Positions 8,456 to 17,325 of a stretch of 64,000 nt of DNA are shown piece by piece. Each line of letters begins with the position of its first letter. Position 1 is the first letter of the stretch. The DNA is taken from contig NZ_WPYP01000001.1 of NCBI RefSeq assembly GCF_013030985.1, forward strand, positions 1 through 64,000, written 5' to 3'. This DNA comes from Ruegeria arenilitoris (lineage in GTDB: Bacteria > Pseudomonadota > Alphaproteobacteria > Rhodobacterales > Rhodobacteraceae). Both the position numbers and the translations under genes were made by a program. The notes under the pieces were generated by a model, which made no database searches, was not told the DNA's origin, and was given only the letters and a program-made list of their open reading frames with translations.

Positions 8456-9415
8456 TCACAGCTCCTTTCGGATCAGGATATCAGCCAGACAGGAGCAGAA
8501 GTCATTCGTGCATCGGATCGGTTCTTGGGGCAGGTCAAGGTCCTCGCCCAGATAGCCGATCACGCCTCCGACGCCGCAGACGCCCCGGTAAACCTCGCCA
8601 TTCCCTCTGACCCGCAGGGATTCCAGCCCGACGTTGCAGTTGTAGCCACGCCAGCGGTTCAAGCCCCTTAAAATGAATTCATTCGGAGGCAACGTCTCGC
8701 ACTGCCCGGACCGTGTGGTCGCGCGCATCAGCGATCGCGGTTTTTCACCCACCGGAGCGTATTTGGACGGCAATCCTTTTGAAAGCACCTGCAACTGGTC
8801 GTCGGTGTAGTCGTACAGCTTTGCCCCGAATTCCTGCCTCAGCGGCTTTAACGAAATCGAAGCCGCTGGCAGCGCCGCTCGCAATGCCTGGGCATCTTCA
8901 AATGTCTGGTCAAAACGGTCCGGGTGCATCGTGACGTTGATATGAACGCTGATGCGGTCCTCCATCATTTTTGCCACGCGGATGAAATGGTTCAACTCGG
9001 CGAACTCGGCGTGATAGGTCAGGATGACGCTGTTCAGGCACCCGCTTATCTTTTCCCAGAACCGGGGTGTCCGCGATGCATTGCTGATCAGACTGACCTT
9101 GAAGTCAATCTCTGACGCTTGGCGCAGCAGATCAATGATGCGGGGGTGCATCGTGGGTTCGCCACCCGTGAACTGAAGCCAGACAATCTTGTCCCGTTCG
9201 TCCATATAGTGCCGTTTCATCTGGTGATATAAATGCAGAACGTCCTTGGTCTTCTGCCACCTGATCGAGCCGTCATGCAGAGGTTTGGGGCAATAGCTGC
9301 ACGCATAGCTGCAGGCATTCCCCAGCATCCAATCCACCACGACCACCTTGGCATGAACGGGATTGGAGTGATCGATCAGAGTAAATGCGTCCGGTTCGTT
9401 CTGAATAGCTTCCAT
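8456..9415 (-). CDS. Radical SAM protein with C-terminal SPASM-like region
   Basis: A 319-residue radical SAM enzyme. The [4Fe-4S] motif CSYACSYC is at residues 35-42 and the SAM-binding QFTGGEPTMHP at about 82-91. The C-terminal part carries six cysteines (239, 260, 280, 302, 307, 309) in a SPASM-like pattern: CNVG, GNGEVYRGVCG, then CTNDFCSC. This suggests one or two auxiliary clusters and peptide or sugar-linked substrates, but the reaction cannot be read from sequence. It is convergent with the radical SAM gene at 6993-8435. The ATG at 9413-9415 has only a weak ribosome site (CTGGG). No RiPP-like precursor gene was seen next to it. Confidence 0.82.
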   Translation of the reverse strand: MEAIQNEPDAFTLIDHSNPVHAKVVVVDWMLGNACSYACSYCPKPLHDGSIRWQKTKDVLHLYHQMKRHYMDERDKIVWLQFTGGEPTMHPRIIDLLRQASEIDFKVSLISNASRTPRFWEKISGCLNSVILTYHAEFAELNHFIRVAKMMEDRISVHINVTMHPDRFDQTFEDAQALRAALPAASISLKPLRQEFGAKLYDYTDDQLQVLSKGLPSKYAPVGEKPRSLMRATTRSGQCETLPPNEFILRGLNRWRGYNCNVGLESLRVRGNGEVYRGVCGVGGVIGYLGEDLDLPQEPIRCTNDFCSCLADILIRKEL

Positions 9416-9758
9416 TTAAACCCAGGTGTTTTGTATACAGGTTACTCAAACAGCCGCCGAAAGCCCTGCAACAGCGTTCATGCGGCACTTACCATTCCTC
9501 TCAGCCTAGCTTGAAATTGGCGGTGGGACAAAAAAATTACGTTGGAAACGGGGGCCGACGGAGCATGGGACAGCGATCCTGTCCTTGGTCGGGCGTGTTC
9601 ACATTCTTGTTGTTGGCACCGGCTGACTTGTCAGAGAGGGGTCAGTTTTTTATACTCGAAGCCATATTTTTTAGCTTTTTTGACGTGCCGGCATGTGCCC
9701 GGATTGACCGGGATACAACAGCTTAGAGCTTATTTCGGCGGCCAGTCGGGGGTAATTT
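9416..9758. other. Intergenic region between radical SAM gene and glycosyltransferase operon
   Basis: About 340 bp without a gene I can support. It must hold the divergent promoters for the radical SAM gene (leftward) and the 9759 operon (rightward). The stretch 9635-9685 is T-rich. A GGGGG ribosome site precedes the ATG at 9759. No clear -35/-10 pair, riboswitch or precursor-peptide ORF was recognised. Confidence 0.35.
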
Positions 9759-11573
9759 ATGACGAAGGCGAGCGGCCAAAGGACTCGACCAGAAGTTGCC
9801 AAGAAAGGCGCTGTTCAGGCGCCGGGTATCTATGATTTCGTCCAATCCCCTGAATGGCAGAAGGTGCTTGAAAAAGCTCGGATAGAGCAAGAGAGAAACC
9901 ATGCCGCGCGCGAGCAGAAGGACAAAAAGACCGAAGCCTCCGAAACAGCAGACCGTGGTGAAGCGCAATCAACCTCAGGTGAGCCTTCACCGGTCGGACA
10001 AAAGGCGTGGTCAGACCAGCTTGAAGAAGCCAGAAAGAAAAGAAATGCGGCAAGTGCCGGGGGCACGGGTGAGTCGGAAAAACTAGGGCCCGATGCGCCG
10101 GATGGGGTTCAAAAAGCCGATACGGGCGAAAATGCCCGAGGAACTTTCAGATCCCGAAGAGGCAAAAACAGGTCGACCGGTTCCGATCAGACAGATGCGG
10201 GGCTGAGTTTAAAGCTATCCAATGAAGAGATTGACTATCGCCTGTCCAAAAAGATTCTTCAAAAACTGGAAGATCAGCAACGCGCGCGCCGTAAGGTCAG
10301 GCTGGGGTTAATTGCCCTTGGCTGCGCTATGGGTGTGATTGCCTCATCTTCAGTTTTTTGGGTTCTTTCCGGACCAGGCCCGATTGAGACGGCTGGACAG
10401 GGGAGCACTGACGTTGAGGTGGCCACTCCGTTACCTGGTCAGGACGTCGTTCCGTTGCCACCCGATCTATCGACGACCCCACAAGGTGAAATTGTCATTT
10501 CTACGACTGTGGTGGGTCCATCGACACAGCAAGAATTCCCCGATGGGAGTTTGGGCGAGGTGGACGATCTAAGCAGTCTTGCGTCGCTGACGCCTCCTGC
10601 CTCGGGTTTAACAGAGGCGTCAGAGCCCACTGAACCGGCAATACCAGATGCCGCTCCAAGCGTTCTGGCCTACGTTCCGGCGCTCGAGCAGCCGTTCTTG
10701 CCGGTGGGTGGTCCCGGGTTTCTGCCAACACGAGAGGCAAACCCGAGTTTCCTGCCATATGACATCGCGCCGGAATTCTTTGATCCCGCAACCGCCCTGG
10801 TGGCTGTCGCTGCTGCAGGGCTTGAACCCTTAGGCATTGCCTCAGACGCGTTCATCCCTCCGGTGCCGTCAGCGGAACTCGCGGCTCAACCTGTTCTGTT
10901 CAGGCAGCCAGTGCCGCTGCGACCCGCAGCCGAAACCGGGTCACTGCCGGAGCAGGTTCCGGCCATCCAACCGGATTTACCCGTATCGATCAATCCGGTT
11001 GATAGTGCTTTGACGATCGTGGCACTGAACCCCTCGGCGCAAATTGAAGACCCCGGAATTGGCCCGGAGGCGCTGCAAGCGCCCACTTTGACGCCACGGG
11101 CAGAGCCGTCAGCTTCAGTGGCGCTTGCGGCCTTGCCCGGCGCGGCTGTCGAACCTACGGAAACGAGCACGGGTGTAGGGGGCGCGGCGTTCAGACTGTA
11201 TGCGCCCAACAAGCTGCCGCAGGGTGCTGTGGATTCGGTTGTCGCGTCGTTAACAACAACGGGTCACGAGCTAAGTGGCGCGGCGCGGGTAGGGTACCGG
11301 GTGTCGCAATCCAATGTTCGGTTCTATCACAGGCAGGATGCCGCCAAAGCCGCAGCCCTTGCGAAAGATGCCGGTGCACTGTTGCGCGACTTTACTGGGG
11401 CAAGAACCAAAACACCAAGCGGTGTGGTGGAGTTATATCTGGCCGGAGACGGCTATGGCAGTGCTCCGGTCAAGCGAAAAGCCAAGCGAAGCAGCCGCAG
11501 CGCGACGGCAAACAACCCGGTCAATCAATTAAGAAGTCAGGTTCTGAAAAAACTTCGGGCAACAACAAACTAA
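9759..11573 (+). CDS. Single-pass membrane protein with LytR_C-like C-terminal domain
   Basis: A 604-residue protein I cannot name. Residues 1-175 are charged and predicted cytoplasmic (Lys/Glu/Gln-rich). One transmembrane helix follows at about 181-204 (LGLIALGCAMGVIASSSVFW). The middle, about 205-500, is low-complexity Pro/Ala/Ser/Thr-rich and likely spans the periplasm. The last 100 residues (RLYAPNKLPQGAVDSVVASL, then VRFYHRQDAAKAAALAKDAG) resemble the LytR_C domain found in cell-envelope proteins. It is the first gene of the 9759-15574 operon; the good GGGGG ribosome site supports the start. Context suggests a scaffold or envelope-binding role for the glycosyltransferases downstream; this is inference. 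Confidence 0.72.
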   Translation: MTKASGQRTRPEVAKKGAVQAPGIYDFVQSPEWQKVLEKARIEQERNHAAREQKDKKTEASETADRGEAQSTSGEPSPVGQKAWSDQLEEARKKRNAASAGGTGESEKLGPDAPDGVQKADTGENARGTFRSRRGKNRSTGSDQTDAGLSLKLSNEEIDYRLSKKILQKLEDQQRARRKVRLGLIALGCAMGVIASSSVFWVLSGPGPIETAGQGSTDVEVATPLPGQDVVPLPPDLSTTPQGEIVISTTVVGPSTQQEFPDGSLGEVDDLSSLASLTPPASGLTEASEPTEPAIPDAAPSVLAYVPALEQPFLPVGGPGFLPTREANPSFLPYDIAPEFFDPATALVAVAAAGLEPLGIASDAFIPPVPSAELAAQPVLFRQPVPLRPAAETGSLPEQVPAIQPDLPVSINPVDSALTIVALNPSAQIEDPGIGPEALQAPTLTPRAEPSASVALAALPGAAVEPTETSTGVGGAAFRLYAPNKLPQGAVDSVVASLTTTGHELSGAARVGYRVSQSNVRFYHRQDAAKAAALAKDAGALLRDFTGARTKTPSGVVELYLAGDGYGSAPVKRKAKRSSRSATANNPVNQLRSQVLKKLRATTN

Positions 11574-11653
11574 AGACGCTATTCTTGTTCTAGAGTGCGA
11601 AAGACTGAAGCAAGTGGTGAGTATGGTTAACAAGTATTGATAAGGTTTTTTAG

Positions 11654-11977
11654 ATGACTGATAGCAGACTCGTCGGTATTGTAACTGCGCTACTTTTCCT
11701 GGCATCGACAGAGGGTGTGCGTGCCGAGATCACGCTTGAACATCTGATCGCGATTGATCAGCTTTTATCAACCAATGACACCCGTGCGCTCCGGTCCTAC
11801 CTTGAGAGAAACCCGGAGTTGCTGACGGGTGAAGACGAGTTATCTCGCGAGTTGCGCGACTTTTATGACGCCGCGTCTGCGGGCAGTTTGGACTTTGGTT
11901 ATCCCGCTAACGTGCCAGCCAATCCGTTTGACGCTCCGACTGCGTCGACTTCGCGCGCAACCTCGCTGCAGCACTAG
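11654..11977 (+). CDS. Small exported protein of unknown function
   Basis: A 107-residue protein with a likely signal peptide (residues 1-24, hydrophobic VGIVTALLFLASTEGVRA, cleavage before EITLEHL). The mature part is about 80 residues, acidic and mostly helical (IAIDQLLSTNDTRALRSYLE), with a disordered Ser/Thr tail. It lies 80 bp after the LytR_C-like gene and 5 bp before the glycosyltransferase-like gene, so it probably belongs to the same operon. No family recognised. Confidence 0.6.
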   Translation: MTDSRLVGIVTALLFLASTEGVRAEITLEHLIAIDQLLSTNDTRALRSYLERNPELLTGEDELSRELRDFYDAASAGSLDFGYPANVPANPFDAPTASTSRATSLQH

Positions 11978-11982
11978 GCCCC

Positions 11983-13065
11983 ATGCCCGTGTTCGACGCC
12001 CTCAGTTGTCCCTCCCGCCCAAAGATCGCCTACATTATCGAACCTAGGTTCTCTGGCGGCACGTCAGCGGCCGTCGCGGCCGAACTGCGTGTGGCCGTGG
12101 AGTTTGGTGAGCTGGAGGTTCACGCAGTAACCTCAAGGACGTTTGGTGAGGACCAGTATATTGCACCCGTGCTACGGCGTGTGCTTGATGAACTGCGCAT
12201 TCCGCTGATTTGGGATGCGCCTCGTGTCGGTGCGGATTTCGTGATCCTGCACAATCCGGCATTTTTAAAGTTTCAGGACGTATTGAATACAAGGATATTT
12301 GCGCGGGACCTGATCGTGGTCACGCATGAGAACTTTCTGCGCCCGGGCGGCGAAGAAGGGTTCGACGTTTCATCCTGCCTGAACCAGATTGAGGCATCGG
12401 CGCTTTCACTCAGGAAATCGCTTGCGCCGATCTCGCCGTATAATCGGAAAACCGTGACCGATTGGTTGGCTGGATCCCGAGTGGCGCGGCAATGGGAGGT
12501 TCTGGGGGCCGACTGGTTCAACATCTGCGAGACCGAGATAGAGGCCCCTTGCGACATGCCCTCAGATCGCCGAGGCAGACATTCACGGCCCGGTTTTGAA
12601 AAGTTTCCGGCTCTTGCCGATCTCGACAGGTGTTTTCCCGAACATGCGCAGAGCAACGTAATCCTGGGTGCAGATGCATTGCTGGACGCGCGTGTTCTGC
12701 GCCCGCATTGGACCTTGCTTCCTTTCAACGCCATCCGCGTGGACGAGTTTTTTGAGATGATTGACTTTTTCGTTTATTTCACGGCGCCGACCTGGCAGGA
12801 AAGTTTCGGCCGGGTCATTGCCGAAGCTCTGGCTGCGGGCAAGGTGGTGCTTACCAATGCCGACATAGGGGTCACGTTTGGCGATGCAGTGCTCAGCTGT
12901 CGCCCACCGGACGTAGACGGGATCATTTCCGACCTTATCGCGCAGCCGCATCGGTATCATGAACAGGTTTCCAGGTCGCAATCGGCGCTGGCGCGCTATT
13001 CCGCTGAAAACTTCAGGGCGCAGCTGTCCAATGTCCTGTCCGCAGATAGCGGGGTATCGGGATGA
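11983..13065 (+). CDS. Glycosyltransferase-like protein (GT-B, GT4-like)
   Basis: A 360-residue cytoplasmic protein with the layout of a retaining GT-B glycosyltransferase. The N-terminus opens with KIAYIIEPRFSGGTSAAVAAE, resembling the donor-loop start of GT4 enzymes. The C-terminal half has FVYFTAPTWQESFGRVIAEALAAGKVVL, the conserved E-x7-E region in which the SFGRVIAEAL block contacts the nucleotide sugar. Acceptor and donor cannot be predicted. Its stop overlaps the start of the next gene by four bases (ATGA at 13062), so the two are co-translated. The start ATG has no strong ribosome site and probably depends on the upstream gene. Confidence 0.75.
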   Translation: MPVFDALSCPSRPKIAYIIEPRFSGGTSAAVAAELRVAVEFGELEVHAVTSRTFGEDQYIAPVLRRVLDELRIPLIWDAPRVGADFVILHNPAFLKFQDVLNTRIFARDLIVVTHENFLRPGGEEGFDVSSCLNQIEASALSLRKSLAPISPYNRKTVTDWLAGSRVARQWEVLGADWFNICETEIEAPCDMPSDRRGRHSRPGFEKFPALADLDRCFPEHAQSNVILGADALLDARVLRPHWTLLPFNAIRVDEFFEMIDFFVYFTAPTWQESFGRVIAEALAAGKVVLTNADIGVTFGDAVLSCRPPDVDGIISDLIAQPHRYHEQVSRSQSALARYSAENFRAQLSNVLSADSGVSG

Positions 13066-15125
13066 TTTTCATTGAGGCCGGTTCGCGTTCCTTACGATCC
13101 TTCGATGCGCAATTGATTTTCGCCGAGCAACTTGCCGCGCGCGGTTTCCCCGTCTGCATAGATGCCGAGTATCTGCCCGAAGATGCAGGGCGCGGCAGAG
13201 TTTACGAGGCTGCCAGATTTCTAGTCGACCCGGCCGAGCATGAGGCCGAGGCCATATTCGTGCTTGGCGCTGAGGATATCGATGATCTGCTTCTAGCCTC
13301 CCTTCGGGAAAAGCAGATTGGTCCGGACGTGCCGGTGATTGCGACGGGTCGGTTCCAGACCCAGCAAAGCTACATCGGCGCAAAGGCGCGTCTGGCATAT
13401 GCGCTAGGGCGCGAAGCCACGGTGATCGACCTGACGGATTTTCAGCCGCGTTCGGTGCTGCCGTCGGCGGTCAGCCCTCTGGTTGCCGAGATTCAGCCAA
13501 CGCCCCGGCCCGCGCGCGAGATGCCGACTGTGACGGTTGTTCTGGGGTCCATGGAGTTGGACAACCCCGAGACACTGTCCTGCTTTTCGCGGATGAGTAA
13601 TCGGGGGGGGTATAACCTGCGGCTGGTCGTAAGCGGGGCACAAAACGAGGCGATCAATGCGTCCCCGTTTCATGACTTGCCGACCAATCTGTACACCGAT
13701 CTTTCCTCGCTGACTTTGGCGAAGTCGACGGACATCCTTGTGATGTTCGGCCACGGTATTGCCGGTGTACGCATTGCCGCGTTTGCGGTCGAATTGATCG
13801 CGGCCGGGGGTGTTGCGATAGATTGCACGGATGACGAAGCTCTGGTGTCGTCTGGAGCGCCCGTATTGCTTGGCCCCAAGACACCGTTTTCGCTGGATGG
13901 GTATCTGACAGGCAAAATACTTGGCAACACCTCGCAAATTGCCGAACAGGCCAGAAAATCCCAGTGGCTTCATTCGGTGGACATTTCCCGGCTGGAAAGC
14001 GCCGCAGGTCTTACGCCCAAGACACGCGAACCTGTTCGCAGCACGCACAGAACGTTGTTCTTCCCGACCAACGGCGTGGGATTGGGGCACGCTCAGCGAT
14101 CTGCGGTGATCGCAAATGCGCTGCCAGATGACATGTCATCGATTTTTGCGGCTTTTCCCAGTTGTGTGCCGCTTGTGCGCCGCGAAGGTATCGATTGCAT
14201 TCCGCTGGTCTCGCGGATCGACATGACGGACAATCCCGACGGCAACGATATTCTGACATACCGTCGACTGGGCGCCGCGTTGCAGGAAAACGACAGCTTG
14301 GTCTTTGACGGCGGCCATGTCTTCGATTCCGTCTACCGGGTGATCCTCGAGCGCAATTTGTCAGCGGTTTGGGTGCGGCGAGGTCTGTGGCCGGACGGGC
14401 GACCCCGACAAAAGATGCTTCGACGAGAGGGGGTGTTCGATCGGGTCATAGTGCCCTCGGAGGCCTTTGAAGAGCTGAACGACGCCTACAGCTATGGTGA
14501 TCACGTCCACTATGTCGGGCCAATCTTTCGCAAGGTAGTTCAGTCCAAGGACGAGCGCGACGGGCTCAGGGCGCGGCTAGCAGAACGCTTCGGACGCGAG
14601 TTCAAACAGTTGGTCGTCAGTATGTTGGGTGGCGGCGTGGCGTCTGACCGGTCGGCACAACTGCAGGCGATATCCGGGATGCTGGAGGATCGGACGGACT
14701 GTCTGCATCTTGTCGTGACCTGGCCCGGCAGCAAGGTTCAGCCGGCCACCTTCGGTTGGACGAATACCCGCGTGGTTCAGACATTCGAGGCCACATCCCT
14801 GTGTCTGGCGGCGGATCTTGTCATTTCGGCGGCGGGGTATAATTCCGTCCTCGAGATTCTGTACCACAAGATCCCCGCGATCCTGATCCCGCAATCGGCC
14901 CCCTATCTGGACAATCAGGAGCGGCGCGCCCGCGCTTTGGCCGACCGTGACCTTTGCGCGATCATCACCGAAAACGACCTCATGAAACTGGAACAAACGG
15001 TATCGGCCTGTCTGGATCACGATGAGGTTGAACTTTATCGGTCTGCGTTGAACGCTATCGAGTTACCCGAGGCGGGGGCGTCGAGAGCAGCTGAAATCAT
15101 AGCAGAGGTCAGGTACGAGAAATGA
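13062..15125 (+). CDS. Two-part glycosyltransferase, C-terminal MurG/GT28-like
   Basis: A 687-residue protein. The C-terminal half (about 330-685) is a GT-B enzyme of the MurG-like type: LFFPTNGVGLGHAQRSAVIANALP is the GxGH nucleotide-sugar motif and VISAAGYNSVLEILYHKIPAILIP is the GT28 C-terminal sugar-binding block. The N-terminal 320 residues look like a second Rossmann-type, GT-like domain (MIFIEAGSRSLRSFDAQLI, VTVVLGSMELDNPETL) but match no family I can name. The length is about twice that of a normal GT28 protein, so this is probably a fusion. It is coupled to its neighbours by 4-bp overlaps at both ends. Confidence 0.75.
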   Translation: MIFIEAGSRSLRSFDAQLIFAEQLAARGFPVCIDAEYLPEDAGRGRVYEAARFLVDPAEHEAEAIFVLGAEDIDDLLLASLREKQIGPDVPVIATGRFQTQQSYIGAKARLAYALGREATVIDLTDFQPRSVLPSAVSPLVAEIQPTPRPAREMPTVTVVLGSMELDNPETLSCFSRMSNRGGYNLRLVVSGAQNEAINASPFHDLPTNLYTDLSSLTLAKSTDILVMFGHGIAGVRIAAFAVELIAAGGVAIDCTDDEALVSSGAPVLLGPKTPFSLDGYLTGKILGNTSQIAEQARKSQWLHSVDISRLESAAGLTPKTREPVRSTHRTLFFPTNGVGLGHAQRSAVIANALPDDMSSIFAAFPSCVPLVRREGIDCIPLVSRIDMTDNPDGNDILTYRRLGAALQENDSLVFDGGHVFDSVYRVILERNLSAVWVRRGLWPDGRPRQKMLRREGVFDRVIVPSEAFEELNDAYSYGDHVHYVGPIFRKVVQSKDERDGLRARLAERFGREFKQLVVSMLGGGVASDRSAQLQAISGMLEDRTDCLHLVVTWPGSKVQPATFGWTNTRVVQTFEATSLCLAADLVISAAGYNSVLEILYHKIPAILIPQSAPYLDNQERRARALADRDLCAIITENDLMKLEQTVSACLDHDEVELYRSALNAIELPEAGASRAAEIIAEVRYEK

Positions 15126-15574
15126 CAGACATCTCTTGGTTCGAAATTCTTGGCAGAACGTCACCTAAGCAGCCGGTTCAGCTGGATGCGTTGATTACCG
15201 ATAACCAAAAGCCCAAGGCATATGGAAAAGTCGTATTCCCCGTGATGGATCTGACACCGTCCATTGCCCTGTGGGAACACGACAAGGGCGGCCCTACTTA
15301 TATTGGTATCCGGGTTCTGAAGCCGCTTGAGTCTGCATATAATGTTGCAAGACTTCTCGCCGCCGCTGCGCTGGAGCGAGAGGTCTTCCCGGTCATTCTA
15401 AGCCGCGTCGAGTACAGCGGGTTCGAACAGTTCGGCTTTCGTGTTGAACGCGTCCCGGACGAACCGGCGGCGGCGCTGGCGGCCGAAGCGGAAATCAGAA
15501 AGTTCTGGGATCTTGCGATCATCATCGACGGTGACGAAATCGGCCGTTGGTCGGGCCAGAGCAACGGAGTTTAA
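15122..15574 (+). CDS. Conserved-looking protein of unknown function
   Basis: A 150-residue soluble protein with no signal peptide or membrane segment. It alternates beta and alpha segments (GKVVFPVMDLTPSIALWEH, YIGIRVLKPLESAYNVARLL, AALEREVFPVILSRVEYSGF) and ends in an acidic IIIDGDEIGRW. The ATG overlaps the stop of the two-part glycosyltransferase (ATGA, 15122-15125), so it should function with that enzyme. No family recognised. Confidence 0.65.
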   Translation: MTDISWFEILGRTSPKQPVQLDALITDNQKPKAYGKVVFPVMDLTPSIALWEHDKGGPTYIGIRVLKPLESAYNVARLLAAAALEREVFPVILSRVEYSGFEQFGFRVERVPDEPAAALAAEAEIRKFWDLAIIIDGDEIGRWSGQSNGV

Positions 15575-15678
15575 TGCGGATTGAGGACCTGTCAGTGTCC
15601 CAGCAAGGCCACTTCACAATCAAAAAAACACCAAAACAATAGCCCCGGGATTGTCTGTCCTGTGGTAGTGCTTTGGCC

Positions 15679-17322
15679 ATGACACTTTCCGAAACTCCTG
15701 AACCCGTAACCACACCAAGAACGCGCGCCAAGGCACGGCATATTCTGGATAATTATTTTATCGGACCGGCCCGGGACGCCTCGGTTCTGGAGATTTGGGG
15801 TTATACGGATCGTATGACCTATGCTCCGGGTGATCGGCTGGCATTGCGGGTGTCGACGACGGCAGAACACTGGGATCTTGAGATCGGCCGTGATGGTGCG
15901 CGCTACGAGCTGCTGCATTCAGAAACGGGTATCGCAGGAACGCATCAGGTCACCCCCAAGGATTGTTCGGTTGCGGGCTGCGGGTGGGATGTCTCTTACG
16001 AGTTCACGATCCCCGATGATTGGCGCGAAGGCGGATATTTGGTGTCCATGACCGCCGAACGAGACGGGGACCAGGTTGAGGAACACCATCTGTTCCTGCT
16101 GCGCCGCGCGGACGACAAGCCGCCTGCGCCCTATGTCCTGATCTGCGCTACGGGTACCTGGCTGGCCTATAATTGCTGGGGTGGGTCCAACCACTACGAA
16201 GGGATCACCGGTCCGGACCGCAATGCGTTTTCCCCGGTGGTGTCAACGCAACGCCCGTGGACGCGGGGATTCTGCAAACTTCCCGAAGGCGCACCGCGCG
16301 CGGTGCCTGACACACCGCACAAACCGGGGACGATGGTGCGGTATCCGTATATGGAGTGGGCCTATGCATATGGGTATTCCAAGAAATACGCCTCGGCCGG
16401 GTGGGCCAGTTATGAACGTCATTTTGCGGTCTGGGCCGAGGAACAGGGGTTCGAATTCGACTTCGCCACGCAACACGATCTGGAGGCTGATCCCGAACTC
16501 TTGAAGCGCTACAAATGCGCCGTGTTTGTGGGACACGATGAATACTGGTCGGCAAACATGCGCGACGCGGTGGATCGGTACACCGCTTCAGGCGGTCGTG
16601 TTGCACGGTTCGGGGGGAACTTTCTGTGGCAAACTCGCATCGAGGATGAGGGGCGCACCCAAATCTGCTACAAGTACACGGCAGAGCAGGACCCGCTTGT
16701 CGGTTCGGATCAAGAGCATCTGGTAACCACCGCGTGGGAGGTTGCTCCGGCAAACCGTCCAGGTGCGCAGACCTTTGGGGTCAACGGGTTGAAGGGGGTC
16801 TATACCGGTTTGGGGCGCTGCGTCGGGCAGGGAAGCGGGGGCTTTACAGTATATCGCCCCGACCACTGGGCGCTGACGGGTACTCAGTTGGGCTATGGCG
16901 ATCAGTTGGGGGCCGCGTCCCGCATCTTTGGATATGAAGTCGATGGGGTGGATTACCGGATGGAAGATGGTCTGCCCTTTGCCACCGGGGCGGATGGGGC
17001 TGACCCGGCACTTGAGATCGTGGCGATGGGGCTGGCGACCAATATCGAACCCACACACGGTGTTTGGGGCGAGACCGCCTATATCGCGGATGCGGATGCG
17101 CAGTTCAAAGCCCGCGCCCTGTTCGGTGAGGTTACACCCGAAACACTGGATCGCAGCAGCCGGGGAAACGGCGCGATCGTGCATTGGCACCGAGGGGAGG
17201 GCGAGGTCTTTACCGCAGGCACCTGCGAATGGGTGATGGGGCTGACCCGGCGGGACTGGCAGGTGGAACAAGTCACCTGCAACGTGCTTGTCAGGTTTGG
17301 TGTGTCGGGCAGGGCGCGTTAG
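15679..17322 (+). CDS. N,N-dimethylformamidase large-subunit-like protein
   Basis: A 547-residue protein resembling the C-terminal domain of the dimethylformamidase beta subunit (DMFA2_C), an amide hydrolase with a mononuclear iron held by two Tyr and one Glu in the characterised enzyme. Visible signatures are LEIWGYTDRMTYAPGD near the N-terminus, YVLICATGTWLAYNCWGGSN, and the hallmark HDEYWS near residue 288 followed by GGRVARFGGNFLWQ. The TTG at 15673 is also in frame; ATG 15679 is preferred. It is shorter than the 760-residue DmfA2 and no DmfA1-like small subunit is adjacent, so the substrate may be another small amide. It stands alone, with a 104-bp gap upstream. Confidence 0.75.
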   Translation: MTLSETPEPVTTPRTRAKARHILDNYFIGPARDASVLEIWGYTDRMTYAPGDRLALRVSTTAEHWDLEIGRDGARYELLHSETGIAGTHQVTPKDCSVAGCGWDVSYEFTIPDDWREGGYLVSMTAERDGDQVEEHHLFLLRRADDKPPAPYVLICATGTWLAYNCWGGSNHYEGITGPDRNAFSPVVSTQRPWTRGFCKLPEGAPRAVPDTPHKPGTMVRYPYMEWAYAYGYSKKYASAGWASYERHFAVWAEEQGFEFDFATQHDLEADPELLKRYKCAVFVGHDEYWSANMRDAVDRYTASGGRVARFGGNFLWQTRIEDEGRTQICYKYTAEQDPLVGSDQEHLVTTAWEVAPANRPGAQTFGVNGLKGVYTGLGRCVGQGSGGFTVYRPDHWALTGTQLGYGDQLGAASRIFGYEVDGVDYRMEDGLPFATGADGADPALEIVAMGLATNIEPTHGVWGETAYIADADAQFKARALFGEVTPETLDRSSRGNGAIVHWHRGEGEVFTAGTCEWVMGLTRRDWQVEQVTCNVLVRFGVSGRAR

Positions 17323-17325
17323 GAT

